Of a stretch of 64,000 bases of DNA, positions 20,522-33,573 are shown piece by piece; positions within the stretch are counted from its first letter, which is position 1, and the number at the start of each line of letters is the position of its first letter. This stretch comes from Lycorma delicatula (Eukaryota > Arthropoda > Insecta > Hemiptera > Fulgoridae). A model generated the notes under the pieces. The model was not told the DNA's origin and searched no databases. It was given only the letters and a program-made list of their open reading frames with translations. The translations under genes were made by a program, and so were the position numbers. The DNA lies in contig NC_134455.1 of NCBI RefSeq assembly GCF_047948215.1, forward strand, positions 222,932,526 to 222,996,525. The letters run 5' to 3'.

Positions 20522-22893
20522 ATTTTATAAAGATGTGATGTTTACCAAATATAATTGCGAGATGTGTAAGATTATAGGTTGATGTTCATTTCTTCTCAGA
20601 ATTCTTGTTCATCTTCGACTTGAAACTGTTCACGCCATTTTAAAATTTGTTTGTGCTGCACCTTTTTCTCAAAGCCATCTAGTAATTTATTTTTTCTGAG
20701 TTTCATTTAAAATATGATACAAATATGTTGATCTAATTTGGTTATATAATTGCACTGTACAAAGTCTTTACAGCATCAAAAAAGTAATTACTTATGAGGC
20801 AGCCTTAAAGCAAGGCTCTTATGTGGCTAGCTATACAAGATTTAAGGGGTATCAGTATTCTGTTTCCTAGTAGTTCTGTTTCATATTATTACTTATTCAC
20901 ACCAGAAAAGTAGAACATGGTTTTACTTATTGCTGGTAAGTATTAATCAAATGATTGACAAATAAAATTCTTTCTGATTGCTTCTCATGTCTATAAAATT
21001 GTACTTATAAATTGTTGAAAATGTGCAATAGAGAATAATATTTTTACTGAATATTGAATTTCTATTTTTTAAGACTATGCCGACCATATGTAAATAGTAT
21101 ATCAAGAACATAATTTAGTGTATTGCATTTAAGGCTTTTAGAATAACCATAAAAATGAGACTAATATCCTAATGGATCCATGCAAAAAAATTAAAATAAA
21201 AAACAGTTAATTGAGTCATACAGGACATATTATTAATTCCTTTTAATAGTTTGATGCTTTTTTTAATCATAATTAAAGGAAAATTAGTGTTTAATATTTT
21301 CTTTAATTTTTTATGTGCTGTTAGCTGCTGACTATGTACCTATGGTATGTAATTAGCCTTTTAAAGGCATTCTTAGTAATTGTTAAATTTGCCATGTTTT
21401 TTTTTAATGGATGATATATAGATGAGTTTTGAACTTGACATAAATTTTTGCTTTAAACATTGGTCAAAGTTTACTAACTAATGTGGTAAAAGAATTATTC
21501 AGGTCAAACTTCCAGTCTCTAAGATTTAAACTAACATTATTATTATTAATCCAGTTTTATAAATTTTATTTAAATGGTTACCAATATCAATATAAACAAA
21601 TTAATCACCTTAATTTAGTAAAAACAGAACTGATTGTTGCAGAGATGTTTTTGATCCTCAAATCATCTTCAGTTTTGATTCTTAATTAATTTTGAATGGA
21701 ATTAAAAATAAAGTAGCTAATCATTACTGTACTAATAATAGAAGAAAGTAAAGGAAGAAGTACATCTGGTGGTTACTTTTGTATCTGATCAGATTATATT
21801 CCCTTTTTCTTTTTTATTAAATGTCCTTAGTGCATTAATGATTAACTATTTTCACTCTTTTTATGCAAGTTTTAGCTGAGATTCAAGGTTGAGTATGGTA
21901 TAAGAACTGAAAGTTCTGGTTTATTGTTGTGTTTAGGCGATTCAATTTATATATTAAAAAAATGATTTATTAATAATTAATATTAGATTACAGCATGCAT
22001 GTGCTTAGTCACAGTAGTGTTTTAACAACTGTAAGATATCAATCTTTTATTCTAATTTACCACTACATTTCTATGTTGATGGAATATTGTAAAATTGATA
22101 GATACCATTAAAATTATTTCTCGAATTATTTTTTTTATCTTGGAACATTAATTGTAACCAAGAAAAGTTGTATTATTTTGTTGTAAGTTTCTATTGTATT
22201 GATTCTGGAAAATCAAACTTACTCCTGATTGTGACATTGGCTGATTTGTAGAAATTTGAAAACTCATTTTCCTTGTATAGAGATGTCTCTAGAATGCTAT
22301 ACCTTTTTTGCTTGTTGCTGATATCATTGAGATTAAGTTAACCAAAATTTTATGTTATTATCTTTTCTTTACTATTATTGGATTTCAGTAGGGGAGTTGG
22401 AATAAAGATAAAATCTGCTGAACTATATGAGCTAAATTTTTGTGTTTTGTCCCCTGGCCATTGTTTATAGTTGATGTGTTATTCTTATTAATTTTACGCC
22501 CTTGCTTGATGGGCCTAGGATGCAGTACAACAGATATCTCACATCTATTTCACTAATTTATGATGAAGGAAGCTACTCCTCCTTTATGTTGTGGCCAAAT
22601 AAAGGAATGCTGGATTAATAATTTTTGTGCCTTCAGGTTATTGTGTGATTTAGTTGCTCTCTTTATCACATTATTTCTTCCTAAAAGTTTGTAGGATATA
22701 TATATATATAACTTTTGCTTTGTTCTTTTTTTGACATTGTGATAAATTTAAATAAATTTATTGAACTTTTTTTTAATTTTTGAAGCATGGACTCCACCAG
22801 AGTATTGTCTACTGTTTTGTGAAAATTTAAATTTACACTGTATATAATTTTCTTCTGTAAATTTACAATAGATTGGTCTTATTAACATTTCAG
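20522..22893. other. TTLL intron, AT-rich, nothing recognised
   Basis: No coding, RNA or repeat structure that I can support. The last bases (ATTAACATTTCAG, ending 22893) form the acceptor for the next exon. Confidence 0.55.
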
Positions 22894-23024
22894 AAAGTGA
22901 ATCATTTCCCAGGCATGTCTGAGATTTGCCGAAAAGATCTGTTGGCACGAAATTTAAACCGCATGTTAAAAATGTTTCCTAAAGATTATAACTTCTTTCC
23001 TAAAACTTGGTGTTTACCAGCAGA
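22894..23024 (+). CDS. TTLL6: TTLL6/13-type polyglutamylase, exon (FPGMSEICRKDLL motif)
   Basis: Second visible exon, continuing in frame from 5679. It encodes KVNHFPGMSEICRKDLLARN, then LNRMLKMFPKDYNFFP and KTWCLPA. The INHFPGM, KD.LA.N and FP.TW.LP motifs are hallmarks of TTLL polyglutamylases and form the surface leading into the central ATP-grasp core. Acceptor CAG at 22891-22893 and donor GTAAGT at 23025 are both consensus. It ends with two bases of an Asp codon that is completed by the T at 37663. Confidence 0.95.
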
Positions 23025-23946
23025 GTAAGTTATACCCATTAATGATTTCCCCTCCAGTAAATCCTTCCCAGATTTGTACTCTTATCGCTTACAAAATACT
23101 CATTATTTGATCTGTTGTAAACTTGGAATGCTTTGTAGAAATAACTTTTTTTTAGCTTTGTTGTTGTGAGCTGTAGTACAGTTTATGGTTGCACTTTTGT
23201 AATACTAGGTTATGCATTTATGTATGGTATTTCAGCTCTGTAAAATAGTGTATTTAATTATATTAATTTAACTTTACTAACTATAGTATTGATCTAAAAT
23301 TTTTTCTAGTTGGAGTATTAGTGATATTTTGTGTGAAATGAAGTCCTATATAGAATTCTGCGTTGGTATATTAACACATAACAGTGGATTCATTACCTTG
23401 TTGATTGTATTGTTTAGATTGCAGTTATGAAAAAAATACTGTATTTTATTTTTAAAAGGAGATTAGTGATTGCATTTAAAATAAAAAAAGGTTCAGGGTA
23501 CTTTTTTAATAAAGATTACTGAATCTTTGGATGTGTTAAATTATTATATTGATCTTTACTTGTTTTTAATGCAATGACTTTTTTAAATCTCGTTTTGTTA
23601 TTACTTATAATTTTCTCTTATTTTAATATTAGTTTTTACTGGTAGAGTTTTATTAAAAATTATTGTTTGTATTCATAAATCATATTACATTCATAAGGAT
23701 TTTACATAATTCATTAAGTATTATCATAAAGTGTGTGTATATATATTTGAAATAAACCACCAAAACACAGTAATTAGATAAGTTAGTATTTACCATATTA
23801 ATTTCCAGTAACTGATTTTCATGGGATTCCGCATCTTCAGTTGGTATTATATTCTATAACTATATTAAAACTTATCCATTTTATAATTTGTCAATTTTTT
23901 GAAGTTGTTTTCTGTTTTAAAAATTTTGAAATTTATTATGAACGTA
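23025..23946. other. TTLL intron, nothing recognised
   Basis: AT-rich intron start (intron 23025-37662). No supported feature before the Tigger element. Confidence 0.55.
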
Positions 23947-26056
23947 CTGTAAATATCGTTTATAGTGATGTCCAAGGGACTGATTTAAGGTCATTATAAA
24001 CGATGCTTAGGAAGCTTAGTGGTACTACTTTAATATGCCATCTAAATGGGTATTGTAATTCAGTAATAATAATATTAATAGTTATAATCATTAAAAATAA
24101 TAATTTATTTCTGCATTAAAATAATATATAAAAACAAAAATACGCAATAGTAAATACAAATAAGGTAGAGTAAAAGAAGATAAGAGAAAAATTGTAAAAA
24201 TTACTTTTTGTGCAAAAAGTCTTTTATTTTGATTTCTTTTGAACATTTCATCTTGTAATACAGTTTTTGAAGGTCCTTTTTAAATCAAAACAAACACTGT
24301 TTCTTTCTTCATTAGCAACTTCTCTAAAACTGAGAAACTGCCAAATGGTTTTCATTGCAGCTCTGGAAGATTTGGCAGGTTGATGTCTTCATCATTACCT
24401 TCGTTGTCATTATTTATGTACCCAAATATTTCTGCTAGTACTGAAGCCATTACATCATCATTTGTTACAGTTTCATGAGTTTTTAAATCTTTGTCAACCT
24501 CTTGATAATCCTCAAACAATGCATTTGACAATGATTGGCTTTGCAGAGTATTGCCCCATTCTGCTAGATTCTTCACATGCAATGTCAGTAATTTTGCCAG
24601 CCTGTGGTAAAAATACTGCACGTCAAAAACAATTTTTTACTGTCAGCGAACAAAACCTCACTCCATGATCTTTCTAACATAATTATAGAATTCAGAATAG
24701 TTACTTGTGTTTCCTTTTTTGAGCTAAATCCTGTTTTATTTGTAAAATTAGGTGTTTTTTGTAGTGGACTTTTACCGATTTGATCACACCTTGATGTAAG
24801 GGCTATAAGACTGCTGTTGTTTGCGGTGGTAAGAACACTAACTTTAAACATAAAAGATTTTCGATATGTGGATGAGCTGGACAGTTATCAACGAGCAGTA
24901 GTGTTTTGCCATTTTCAGTCTTTAATTCACCGTAAATATATCACTTGTCATCCAAGCTTTCTTGTTACTTCCTTAACATAACAGGAAGCTATTTCAGATT
25001 TTTAAAACATGGGGGTTTAGCATTTTTCCCTATAAGCAGAATCTTTTTTTGCCAGTTCCAGTCATATTTGTAGCATTTAGTACTGTTAGTCTTTCTTTTG
25101 ATAATTTTCCACCCAAACTCGTTTCACCTTTAAACCAAAGGGTTCTTTCTGGCGTCAGTTTAAAAAAAGACCAGATTCATCAGCATTATAGATTTTTTCA
25201 TTCGAATAGCCCTCGGACAAGCTGCTGCGGCTTTACCACTTATCCACTTACCCCAACACAATATTGTGATGCTGATGGAACCGTTGCATCCAAGCTGAAG
25301 TTATATCACATGGTTTAAAGAATTTGTCAGAAAAATCTTTTGCCTTAGCTTGCAATATAGAGCCGCTAATAGGGATATTACTAGCCCTCTGGTATTTAAA
25401 CCATGTTAACAGTGCTTGGTCTACATCATTATGTTGACTAGGTTGTAATTTTTTTGATTTTGTAGAATTTGTTTCAAAATTTTTTGTAATTTTTTTCATG
25501 GTTCATCCACATCACCAACATTGTCAAATGACCTACGCCTAATTCTTGGGCAATGTCCTTATTAGTTTTGCCATTCTGTAACCACCAGATAATGTGTGCC
25601 TTTTCCTCTAGTTGATTGTTTTTTGCAAAGTCATAATTAAATCACTATTGAATGAATTACACAGGATATGTATAATAAAATATTGTACCTGCACGATATG
25701 ATACGCTCACAGAAAAAGATTAATAACAACTGATTGTGTGACTGTTTCAGTTTACAATAATCTGGTACAGGAAGAAGATAAAAATAAACAAGACTTATGG
25801 TATATGTAAGAAAAAAGAAAATTGTGATTTATTTTAACTGTCAAAATATTTCTATAGCTACAATGTAGATATACTACGTTGCAGATGAGTCACTTTAGTC
25901 ATAAGTGATAAAATGTTGCATTGCAGTAGAAAAATAAATCATTATAACTGATATGTCACTAGAAATGATGTCATTATAAACAATATACATACTATATTTT
26001 TGCATTTACAACATACCAAACTAACCAAGAGACAAGGTTTTGGTCACTATATACAG
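23947..26056 (-). mobile_element. Tigger/pogo-type DNA transposon
   Basis: About 2.1 kb bounded by TA (23945-23946 and 26057-26058). The ends both begin CTGTA followed by TATAGTGA-like blocks (left CTGTAAATATCG; right complement CTGTATATAGTGACC). The subterminal sequence AGTGATGTCCAAGGGACTG is typical of Tigger ends. The transposase relic is on the minus strand. Confidence 0.75.
24330..25640 (-). pseudogene. Tigger/pogo transposase with CENP-B-like DNA-binding domain, decayed
   Basis: The minus strand shows the N-terminal double helix-turn-helix of CENP-B/Tigger proteins: KAHIIWWLQNGKTNKDIAQE near 25560-25620, then VDQALLTWFKYQRASNIPIS with ITSAWMQRFHQHHNIV (25248-25430). The DDE core follows: GKTLLLVDNCPAHPHIENLL (about 24860-24920) with the catalytic Asp in VDNCPAH, FLPPQTTAVL, and HQGVIKSVK (24585-24851). 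C-terminal fragments continue to about 24350. Multiple stops and frameshifts are present, so it is inactive. Confidence 0.85.
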
Positions 26057-26884
26057 TATGTCATTATATCTGATGTCACTATATACTTACTTGTATGCAA
26101 ATTCTGCTGTCCAATGCTGTTAATGTATATTAAAAAAAAATATATGTAAATTTATAAAAAAGCCACTTATTACTATTTTTTTCTGTTAGGTTGTTTTAAT
26201 ATAAATATGATCATATGTAAGAAATAAGTTTTAGGAGATAATTGCAGTGGTTATTGTATAAAGATCCTCATCTGCAGTGATTTCCAAACAATTTGTGTTG
26301 CTGTAGGTAAAAACTCTTTTGTATTAACATATAAATTGTTTATAGAAATGAAGTGAATATCATAAATCATAATTTATTGAGCCACTGCCTGTGGGATTTG
26401 AAGGAAATTAAAAAGATAACTGATATTCTAAACAAAAATGCTTTATATTACAGCACACCTGATACATATTATTAAGGGTTTTTGTCTATTTTAACTGCAT
26501 TACAAACTGAAGTCAATAAATAGTTCTGTAAGTGTTTACCGTCACTTACATTTCTATTTACGTGAAGTAAGTAAAAAATATGAAAGTAATATCTTGACAA
26601 AAAATAGGAAAAAGAGAAAGAAAAGCGAGTGAAATTAAATATATAAAACTAATCTTTTGTTGGGATGCATTTTAATAAAATATTTGTTAATGTTTTTAAA
26701 TTTGTAGTTATACATTTGAAGTAACTACTACAATTTAAATAAGTAGATCTGTATATAACTAAGAGTTGTGATGTTAAATACTTAACAAGTAAGTACCATT
26801 TTTGGGAATGCAATATCCATTTTAGATTTTTATTATGGCACTGAAATAGATTTAAAAAAAAAATTCATTCTAGTCTCATAGGAC
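26057..26884. other. TTLL intron, nothing recognised
   Basis: AT-rich with no supported feature. The Tigger-like end motif (TGTCATTATATCTGATGTCA) continues a little past the element at 26059-26078, possibly an internal repeat of the terminus. Confidence 0.45.
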
Positions 26885-27680
26885 CATACATAAGCTTGCT
26901 ATAACAATTTCTTCTTCTGTTGTTGCTCCTTTTTTTCCTTTCTTCCCAATATTTTCTCAATCTAAACGCATGTGCTCTCTCTTTTCTTCACTCCATTTTA
27001 AATTCAGATTTGACTTTTCTCTTCAACCTGAGGGTTCTTTATCCTTTTTATCATATTGATATAACTACTCTTGTTTTCAACATCTTCAATTTTGATATCT
27101 TCCTTTCCCATCTCTTCTTTTACTTCTTTAAACTGGTTTGTTGTCATTTTCTTATTTTCTGTAATAAGCCATTAGCTTCATTAATTTATCTCATTCATTC
27201 TTTTAATGTGACCAAAAACATTAACTTTCTTTTCTTTAATATTGTTGATTTAATTTCAGTTTTCTTATATAGATCTTGTTTCTTAATTTATATTCTTCAT
27301 TTACTCTTAATCGGTCCTAGGATCTTCCTCAAAATTATCCTTTCTTTTCAGACATCTATATTGCCACCTTCTTTCTTTATAGTAAATATTTGCAGCATGT
27401 AATTGCTATGGTTTAATCACAGTTTCATGTCTTATCTTGGCATTGATGGATAGTGATTCTTATTATATGTATTTTGGCAGATCTGGTAAGGTATTTCTAT
27501 ATTTCTCACTCTTTCCTTTAGAGATGTGGTTAGGTTTTCCTGTTGATGATAACTATTCTCCAAGAAATTAAAATTTATCAACTTTGCTAATTTTTCCTTA
27601 TTTTTATCATCTCTCTAGTGTTGTCTTTTCCATCTTTAGTCAAGATGGTTTTTTATTATAAAATCTACATTCTCTAGTGG
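26885..27680 (-). pseudogene. LINE reverse-transcriptase C-terminal remnant
   Basis: Minus-strand fragments show a pattern known from the tails of insect non-LTR retrotransposon polymerases: VNVFGHIKRMNE (about 27210-27250), a charged Lys-rich middle, then WSEEKREHMR with a frameshifted LRKYWEERKK (about 26930-27000). Stops and frameshifts are frequent. The long + strand ORF here (26920-27402) is a pyrimidine-rich shadow of this Lys/Glu-rich tail. The clade is not assigned. Confidence 0.55.
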
Positions 27681-28270
27681 CTTTGTAATATATATAAAAT
27701 ATGATAAGCGATATTATGATGTTGCTCAAAATAACAGTTACAATTTATGTGTATAAAATCAAGTTTATAAGGTATCAAGGTGTAACTGCTCAGCAGTATG
27801 GTTATAATAGAATTATACTGCTCATTTTAAAGATCTTAGATAAATTCAAGATAAAAGATAAATTACAAATTTATAGACACCGAATGGAGATATTTATTTC
27901 TAGGAATTTAGGTTTCTTGAGGAACTTGTAAAATGCTGCAACAGTTTTACACCAGGATTTTTCAGTAAAATATAGGAATTTCTCTTAAATAATCATTTAA
28001 AGAAGTCATTGTCAGTTCATTAGAACACTTTTCCAAATGCTTAATTTTTCATCATAGACAATTATCATAAGATAAACTTTAGCAGATGGGGTTATGATAA
28101 AGGACTGGCTAATTTTTAGACATATGAGCAGTTCTTTAAATTAATTTAAAGATTGTGACAAAAATGCTACTTGTCTGTAGTCTACTCTGATTTTTATTTA
28201 CAAGATACAATCATTCAACAAGGGTGGCTTTTTTCTTATTTAATTCAACGGCATCAGTTGCTATAGTAAA
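27681..28270. other. TTLL intron, nothing recognised
   Basis: AT-rich, without convincing coding or repeat signal. Confidence 0.5.
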
Positions 28271-28657
28271 TCTTATATATATATATATAAAAAGTGAACG
28301 TTTGTTTGTCCCTTATGCATTTCTATACCATTCATCCAATTGTAAGAAACTTTAATGAGTCCGCGAAGATTTCTGAATTAGTTTGGACCCTCTAGGTGGC
28401 ATGAGGTCAAGATATTTAAAAAATTTGTAGTTATGGTCCGATTTAGCTCAAATATTTTGAATATATATTAGTTACGTGAAAAAACAAAATGGACTTACTA
28501 GGTGGCACTGGGGTTGAGATATTTTGAAAAATTGTATTTATGGTCCAATTTGGCTCATATTCAGAATATATATTAGTTATGTGAAAAGAAAATTTTTGCA
28601 AAAACTTTCTAGGTGGTGCCAGTGTCGAGATATTTACGAAACAAAAACAAACAGACT
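28271..28657. mobile_element. Helitron-like element with internal ~110-bp repeats
   Basis: Begins A|TCTTATATATATAT followed by AAAAAGTGAACGTTTGTTTG, a 5' end style seen in insect Helitrons. It then holds three diverged direct repeats of about 110 bp, centred on TCTAGGTGGC near 28391, TACTAGGTGGC near 28498 and TTCTAGGTGGT near 28607, each followed by GAGATATTT-like sequence. No 3' CTRR end was found for this piece. The class assignment is tentative. Confidence 0.5.
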
Positions 28658-28658
28658 C

Positions 28659-28693
<35 letters not shown>

Positions 28694-28938
28694 GCAATGT
28701 TTGTATATGTGTTTGCTGTATACTAAAAAACTACTGGATTGTTTTATTCGCAGGAAAAAGGGGAAAAGTAAAAAAGAAAATAGGGGAAAAGAGAAGGGAA
28801 AAAGAGATAAAGTGAAAGGTTAAATTTTGTGAAGTTTGGTAATGTTCATTTTTTAAATGTTTTATCAAACTTTCAATTTGTTCATTTGATCTATATATGT
28901 ACTCAAATCTACAAATAGTGAAGCATTGCCGAATCAGC
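28658..28938. mobile_element. Helitron-like element, degraded 3' end
   Basis: Starts TCTATATATATAT... then AAAAGGCAATGTTTG, contains a G/A-rich core (28750-28822), and ends with ATTTGATCTATATATGTACT and AAATAGTGAAGCATTGCC. The same order (ACTAAAAAACTACTGG, G/A-rich core, conserved 3' block) occurs at 48050-48408, where the end is intact with a hairpin and CTAG. Confidence 0.6.
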
Positions 28939-30054
28939 TTGTAACTTATAATTTTAAGTCTGCCAAATTTCATTAGTGTGGAGAAGTTCAATTTTTTGAT
29001 TTCATTGTTCTACAGGCATACAACACACATAATAGTTCAACTCTTATGATGAATCCTATGGGAACCAAGTTTATTATATTAAATTCATTTTTCATTGTAA
29101 TTGTGATATGGTAAAAGGGTAATCACAGAATAAATAAAAAACTGGCAAAGGGTTGCATAACTTTCTTAGCTTTGCCTTTAACTGATTTTTATTCCAATTA
29201 TACCATATAATTTTTAAATATTAATGATATAATTGTGTAATATTATATTACAATTGAAAAAAAGATCAGTGTTCAGTAAAAAAAATTGGGTTCATTGATC
29301 ACTTTGATCATGTTTTTATCTTAAAAATTATGCGATATTAAAAGTATAATTAGAAAAAATAGAAATTCTTAGTAAAATATTTTGGATTCATGGTCCACCT
29401 TGATCAAATGATACTGTAGAATCAATTTTACCAATAAAATTTTAATTAATTAAATATTTGGATTTAACAAGAGAAGGCTCATCGGTTCGAATCAGACTTC
29501 AACTCCTTTTTTTTAATTTTTATAACTTTTTTTTTTAATTTAAATATATTGTTAATCTGTGATTGTAAAAAAAATGTATAATAAATAATTATTATTCAAT
29601 AGTTATTAGTGAAATAAAATTTTATGTAATTTTAAAAACGTGTATACATAATTTAATAGACATTACTACATATGTCGTATATGTAATAAATTTGGTGAAA
29701 CATATGATTATGTAATTTTAATTGAAAATTATAATTTAGAATTGTATTATTTTTGGATTTTCTAATTTAATTTTAATTAATTGTTGTGGAATTTCTGTTT
29801 AATTTTATTTACATTAAATTTAACTACAGAGTGACTGAAAAATAGACCCTCACAAGAACTACATATTCACTGAGGTATACATGCACAATCTTTAATAAAT
29901 TGCAAAAAATTCTTATCTTTTAGTTCATTACTTCTCTGATATTGTCGGACAATATTCTCCCTAAGTTGGATTTCATCATCATCTTATTTATTTGTTTTTT
30001 TTTGTTACTAGTCATTTTTGCTCTTTGCTCTTTTACTCTTTTTGCTCTTTAATT
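28939..30054. other. TTLL intron, little recognised
   Basis: AT-rich. TCATCGGTTCGAATCAGAC at 29479-29497 resembles a pol III B box, but no A box or SINE body is evident. ACAGAGTGACTGAAAAATAG at 29826 resembles a mariner-type terminus without a partner. Confidence 0.4.
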
Positions 30055-30300
30055 CTTCTGATCTTCATTTGTGTACACGTTGTCTAGTTTTCAAATTTTC
30101 TCTCTCTTTATATTCATCATCCTCTCTTAATCTTTTTATTCTTTCCTTGGTCTTAACATCTTCTTCCTCTTTATATTTAGCATCTTTGTTTAATCTTTTT
30201 ATTCTTTCTTTGGTTTTAACATTTTCTTTTTTATATTTATCATCTCTTAATTGTTTATTCTTCCTTTATTCTTAACATTTTCTTCCTCTTCATATTCATC
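30055..30300 (-). pseudogene. Decayed Lys/Glu-rich 20-21-aa repeat coding segment
   Basis: Four tandem units of 60-63 bp read on the minus strand as variants of YKEEEDVKTKERIKRLRED (units near 30055-30117, 30118-30180, 30181-30240 and 30241-30300). A frameshift separates the outermost unit. It would be a highly charged, helical or coiled-coil repeat. Such arrays occur near the N-terminus of some transposon proteins, but I cannot assign the family. Confidence 0.55.
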
Positions 30301-33300
30301 TTGTTGTTTTTTTTTGAGATATATTATTTCTTCATGTTATCTTTCTTTTTTCTGTATGATTGTTTTTTTTCATGTTTGAATATTCACCAAATAATCCAAT
30401 AATAAAAACTGAATATTTTATACTGTAAGGTTAAAATAAATTTGTAATCGGTATGCAGGAGTTCACTAAATGGAATAGTTTAATTATTTATTTTTATTTA
30501 TATGACACACCAGAAATCTGAAAGTTTTGTTAATCAGTAGCTCACAAAGATGCGATTAATACTGGTCTAGTAATATGAGTAATAAAGGGGCTTTTATTCT
30601 ATCCTAATATTTCATGTAAGATTGTTGGAATAATAATTGTATAAATATTTGATGTTAATAAAAACTAATATTTCACCAATTGTGTAACTGTCCACTTTAT
30701 TAAAGAATTGGAGGATCATCTCACTTGAAATGAAATAAGTTTAAATGAACTGCAGCAAAAAATGTGTATATATAATTTAATAAGTGTATAAGGATGTCAT
30801 GTGATGTCCAGATCAGATTTGTCTTATGAAAATAAGTGATTTCCTATAGTGCCTTCAGTGAGCTAAATGCACTGTGGCATATCATCAAGCACTTTTAATG
30901 CTGGTATAATTCATTTCTTATGGCTATGATGGATTGTATAAGAAAGTCTGAGAGTGTGTAACAAACTAATTAGTCTATCCTTTATTTGTCAGAAACTGCT
31001 TTATATCTTGTATGTCCGGTCAGTAGAAAGTTAAAGTAGTAGGCTTTTATTTCTATTTTTATTTTTTCAATGTGGTGGTTAAAGCTTCATTCTGATTCTT
31101 TTGGGATTTTTAGAATATTGATGAAGTGAGTATGAGGAAATGGTATATAGAAAAATTGCTTATTCATTTTGTCCAATCTTAATTTGACTGGACTACATTC
31201 TTTTTTTTTAATTTTGTATGTAGTCCTGAGATTGTCCTATTTAATTATTCTTGCAATCCAGTTACATTATTCTCAAAATTTTCGTTTTCCAGCAGAGAAA
31301 TTTCAGAAGAGGACGAAAAGTCAAAATTGGGATAGCAGTTTTTCTCAGTCTGTAGTAAGACAGTAAATTCTATAACCTTAAAATCTAATACTTATATAAT
31401 GCTTGGAATGTTTTGTAGAGTAGCTCCCTGGAAAGTAAAGGGTGTGAAGTAAGGGTAAATGTTAATGCAAAAAACATGTGTAAATCGACTCCAGTAGATC
31501 ACTCAATGATGCTGACTAATTTTGTTTTCATTCTTGTGAAAGTTTTTAGTAACTAAAATTTTAATTATCTAAGTTATGTATAGCAGTCAATATGTTTAAT
31601 TTAATAATAATATAAGACGTATAATTTATCTCAAGAATCTGATTTTTTTAAATTTTCATCTTGGTGTAGTATTTTGTTAGTTAGTGTTTTGATTACTGCA
31701 GTGTTCAATGGTCACTTGATTAGTTAGCAAATTACTCTTTTATCATATTCTGTTCTGTGATACTGCTTAAATTAGGTGTAACCCACTTAACAGTGTTGTA
31801 TCCAACATTTAAGCTACAGTACCTTGGTTATTGAGAGATGTTGTTAACTAATTGGCTTAGGACAGGTTCATTGGGCCAGGTTAACTGCTGGACTAACTGA
31901 GCTTTATTCCTGTTATGGGTTTTCATAAGGTTACTGAAATAATATTGGTAAAAAGTTAAATAAAAATTGTTATTAAGGTGTCAAGGAAATGAAAACAACA
32001 GTAGAACTGATTAGCATTTATAATATTTAATTTTCTCTTAGGACCTGCATAAAAGTTGTGGTATTGTTTTTCCTTTTCTGTGCTCCTTATCAGGGTTTTC
32101 TGTGACATATTTTAAGTAATAAAACAAAATTATTTCACTATACTCAGGGAAAACTAATTAATAAATACATTTAAAAACATTTCTGTAAATGTAATTTACT
32201 TTTGAAGGCCAGTTATTGAGATTTTCTTGACTTAATTAAACTTAAACAGACGGAGTGGTTTTATTTCTCTAAATTGATATAATTTCCAACTTAATGATTT
32301 TAATTTATTTGGTAGTAATATGCAATATTCATATAGGTAATGTCAATCCTCTGTTTGCTTTTTAGTGATTTGGCATTTTCGATTTTTATATGTATCCATA
32401 CTTTGTGTGCGTGTGTGTGTATGTGTGTGGTAACCCACTTCCGTATTGGTTACCATTAATTACTGATCCAGTTAAATTAAAGAATTTCATAGAAATTATT
32501 TGTAATTAATCATACATGTGTACATATTTTATTTATTTAAAAAACTTTTTGTTTGAATCTAAAAATTAATAAAAGGCAGCATTACAACAATAGTAACAGA
32601 GTAACAGATTAATGCTGTAAGGTTCTGTTCGCTGTTCGGACGCCATTTTGTAAGCTCCTGAATTACACCAAATTAAAATTTTTTATAAAAATAAAAATTT
32701 AATTTTTAAAGAAAAAAAAAATTACTAATGTTGGGATTTGTGAAACAATGTAATAAGACCATGGTGCTTGATAAGTTTGCATCCTAAGATTGCTGTCTCG
32801 AGTTTTACAAAAAATTAGTTATAGTAACTCAACACATCAAAAAATGTTACTAACAGCAATGAATAATTATACATTATTTATAAAAATAAAAAAATAATAA
32901 ACACATTTGACTTAGAACAACCATAATTAGTCTACTTGAAATTCGTAGAACCTCTATTACTTATCTACTTGAACATATCAGAATTTCACAAATCATCTTG
33001 TTAATACTTATACTACTACGGAATTGGCTAATCCGAAATTAATTCTAACTATGATTTTGAACATAATTTGCCATTATAACATGTAACATTTTTAATAATT
33101 TTTTATGAATTAGTCGACGGATAAGTAATTTTCTAATGGATCCATGAAGTATTTTTACGTAGAAGCCATTAATAATAGTTTCTCATATCTGTATACAGAA
33201 TAAAACATAGATTGCAAACCTCCTGAACAGTTTTTTGAACAAAGTCACTGCACTCAAACTCACCACGACGAATCCCAACACAAACTGCGTCTTTCCCATT

Positions 33301-33560
33301 GTCTCACTGGTCTAACCCACCACCATTTCTGAGAATTACTCAGCTGTGTGAGTGCGCGTACGCCCACTAACGTAACGGTTTTTGTGGGAAAAGTTTGTTC
33401 CATTTGCAAGCATGATGTTATACTACGATAAAATTTTATTTTTAGAAAGAATGTGTGATAAGAAATGAATCGTGCCGTGATTGTCCACAATCTGTCTTCG
33501 CTGAATAAATCCATTTTACCTTGGATTTCAAAATCGTCCGTCGACGTAATACAAAATTTA
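30301..33560. other. TTLL intron, no supported gene
   Basis: Mostly AT-rich. A GT microsatellite lies at about 32406-32430. The short stretches 32615-32660 and 33230-33540 are less AT-rich and may be ends of unidentified repeats cut by RTE copy B. No domain is recognisable in the minus-strand ORF 33260-33514. Confidence 0.4.
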
Positions 33561-33573
33561 TAAAATAAAAAGT

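Noticed and set aside
26920..27402. 160-aa + strand ORF with many hydrophobic residues
   Set aside because: It is the pyrimidine-rich complement of a Lys/Glu-rich LINE tail on the minus strand; the hydrophobic run is a strand artefact.
29470..29510. B-box-like GGTTCGAATC suggesting a tRNA or SINE
   Set aside because: No A box, no cloverleaf and no matching body to the SINE family in this window.
31169..31366. Possible exon after TTTTCGTTTTCCAG at 31265-31290
   Set aside because: The TTLL exons on either side (23024 and 37663) join perfectly in phase and in protein sequence, so no exon is needed here, and the peptide is not family-like.
33260..33514. 84-aa minus strand ORF left of RTE copy B
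   Set aside because: Codon content is unlike the AT-rich flank, but no domain, homologous copy or splice context could be seen; probably part of a repeat.
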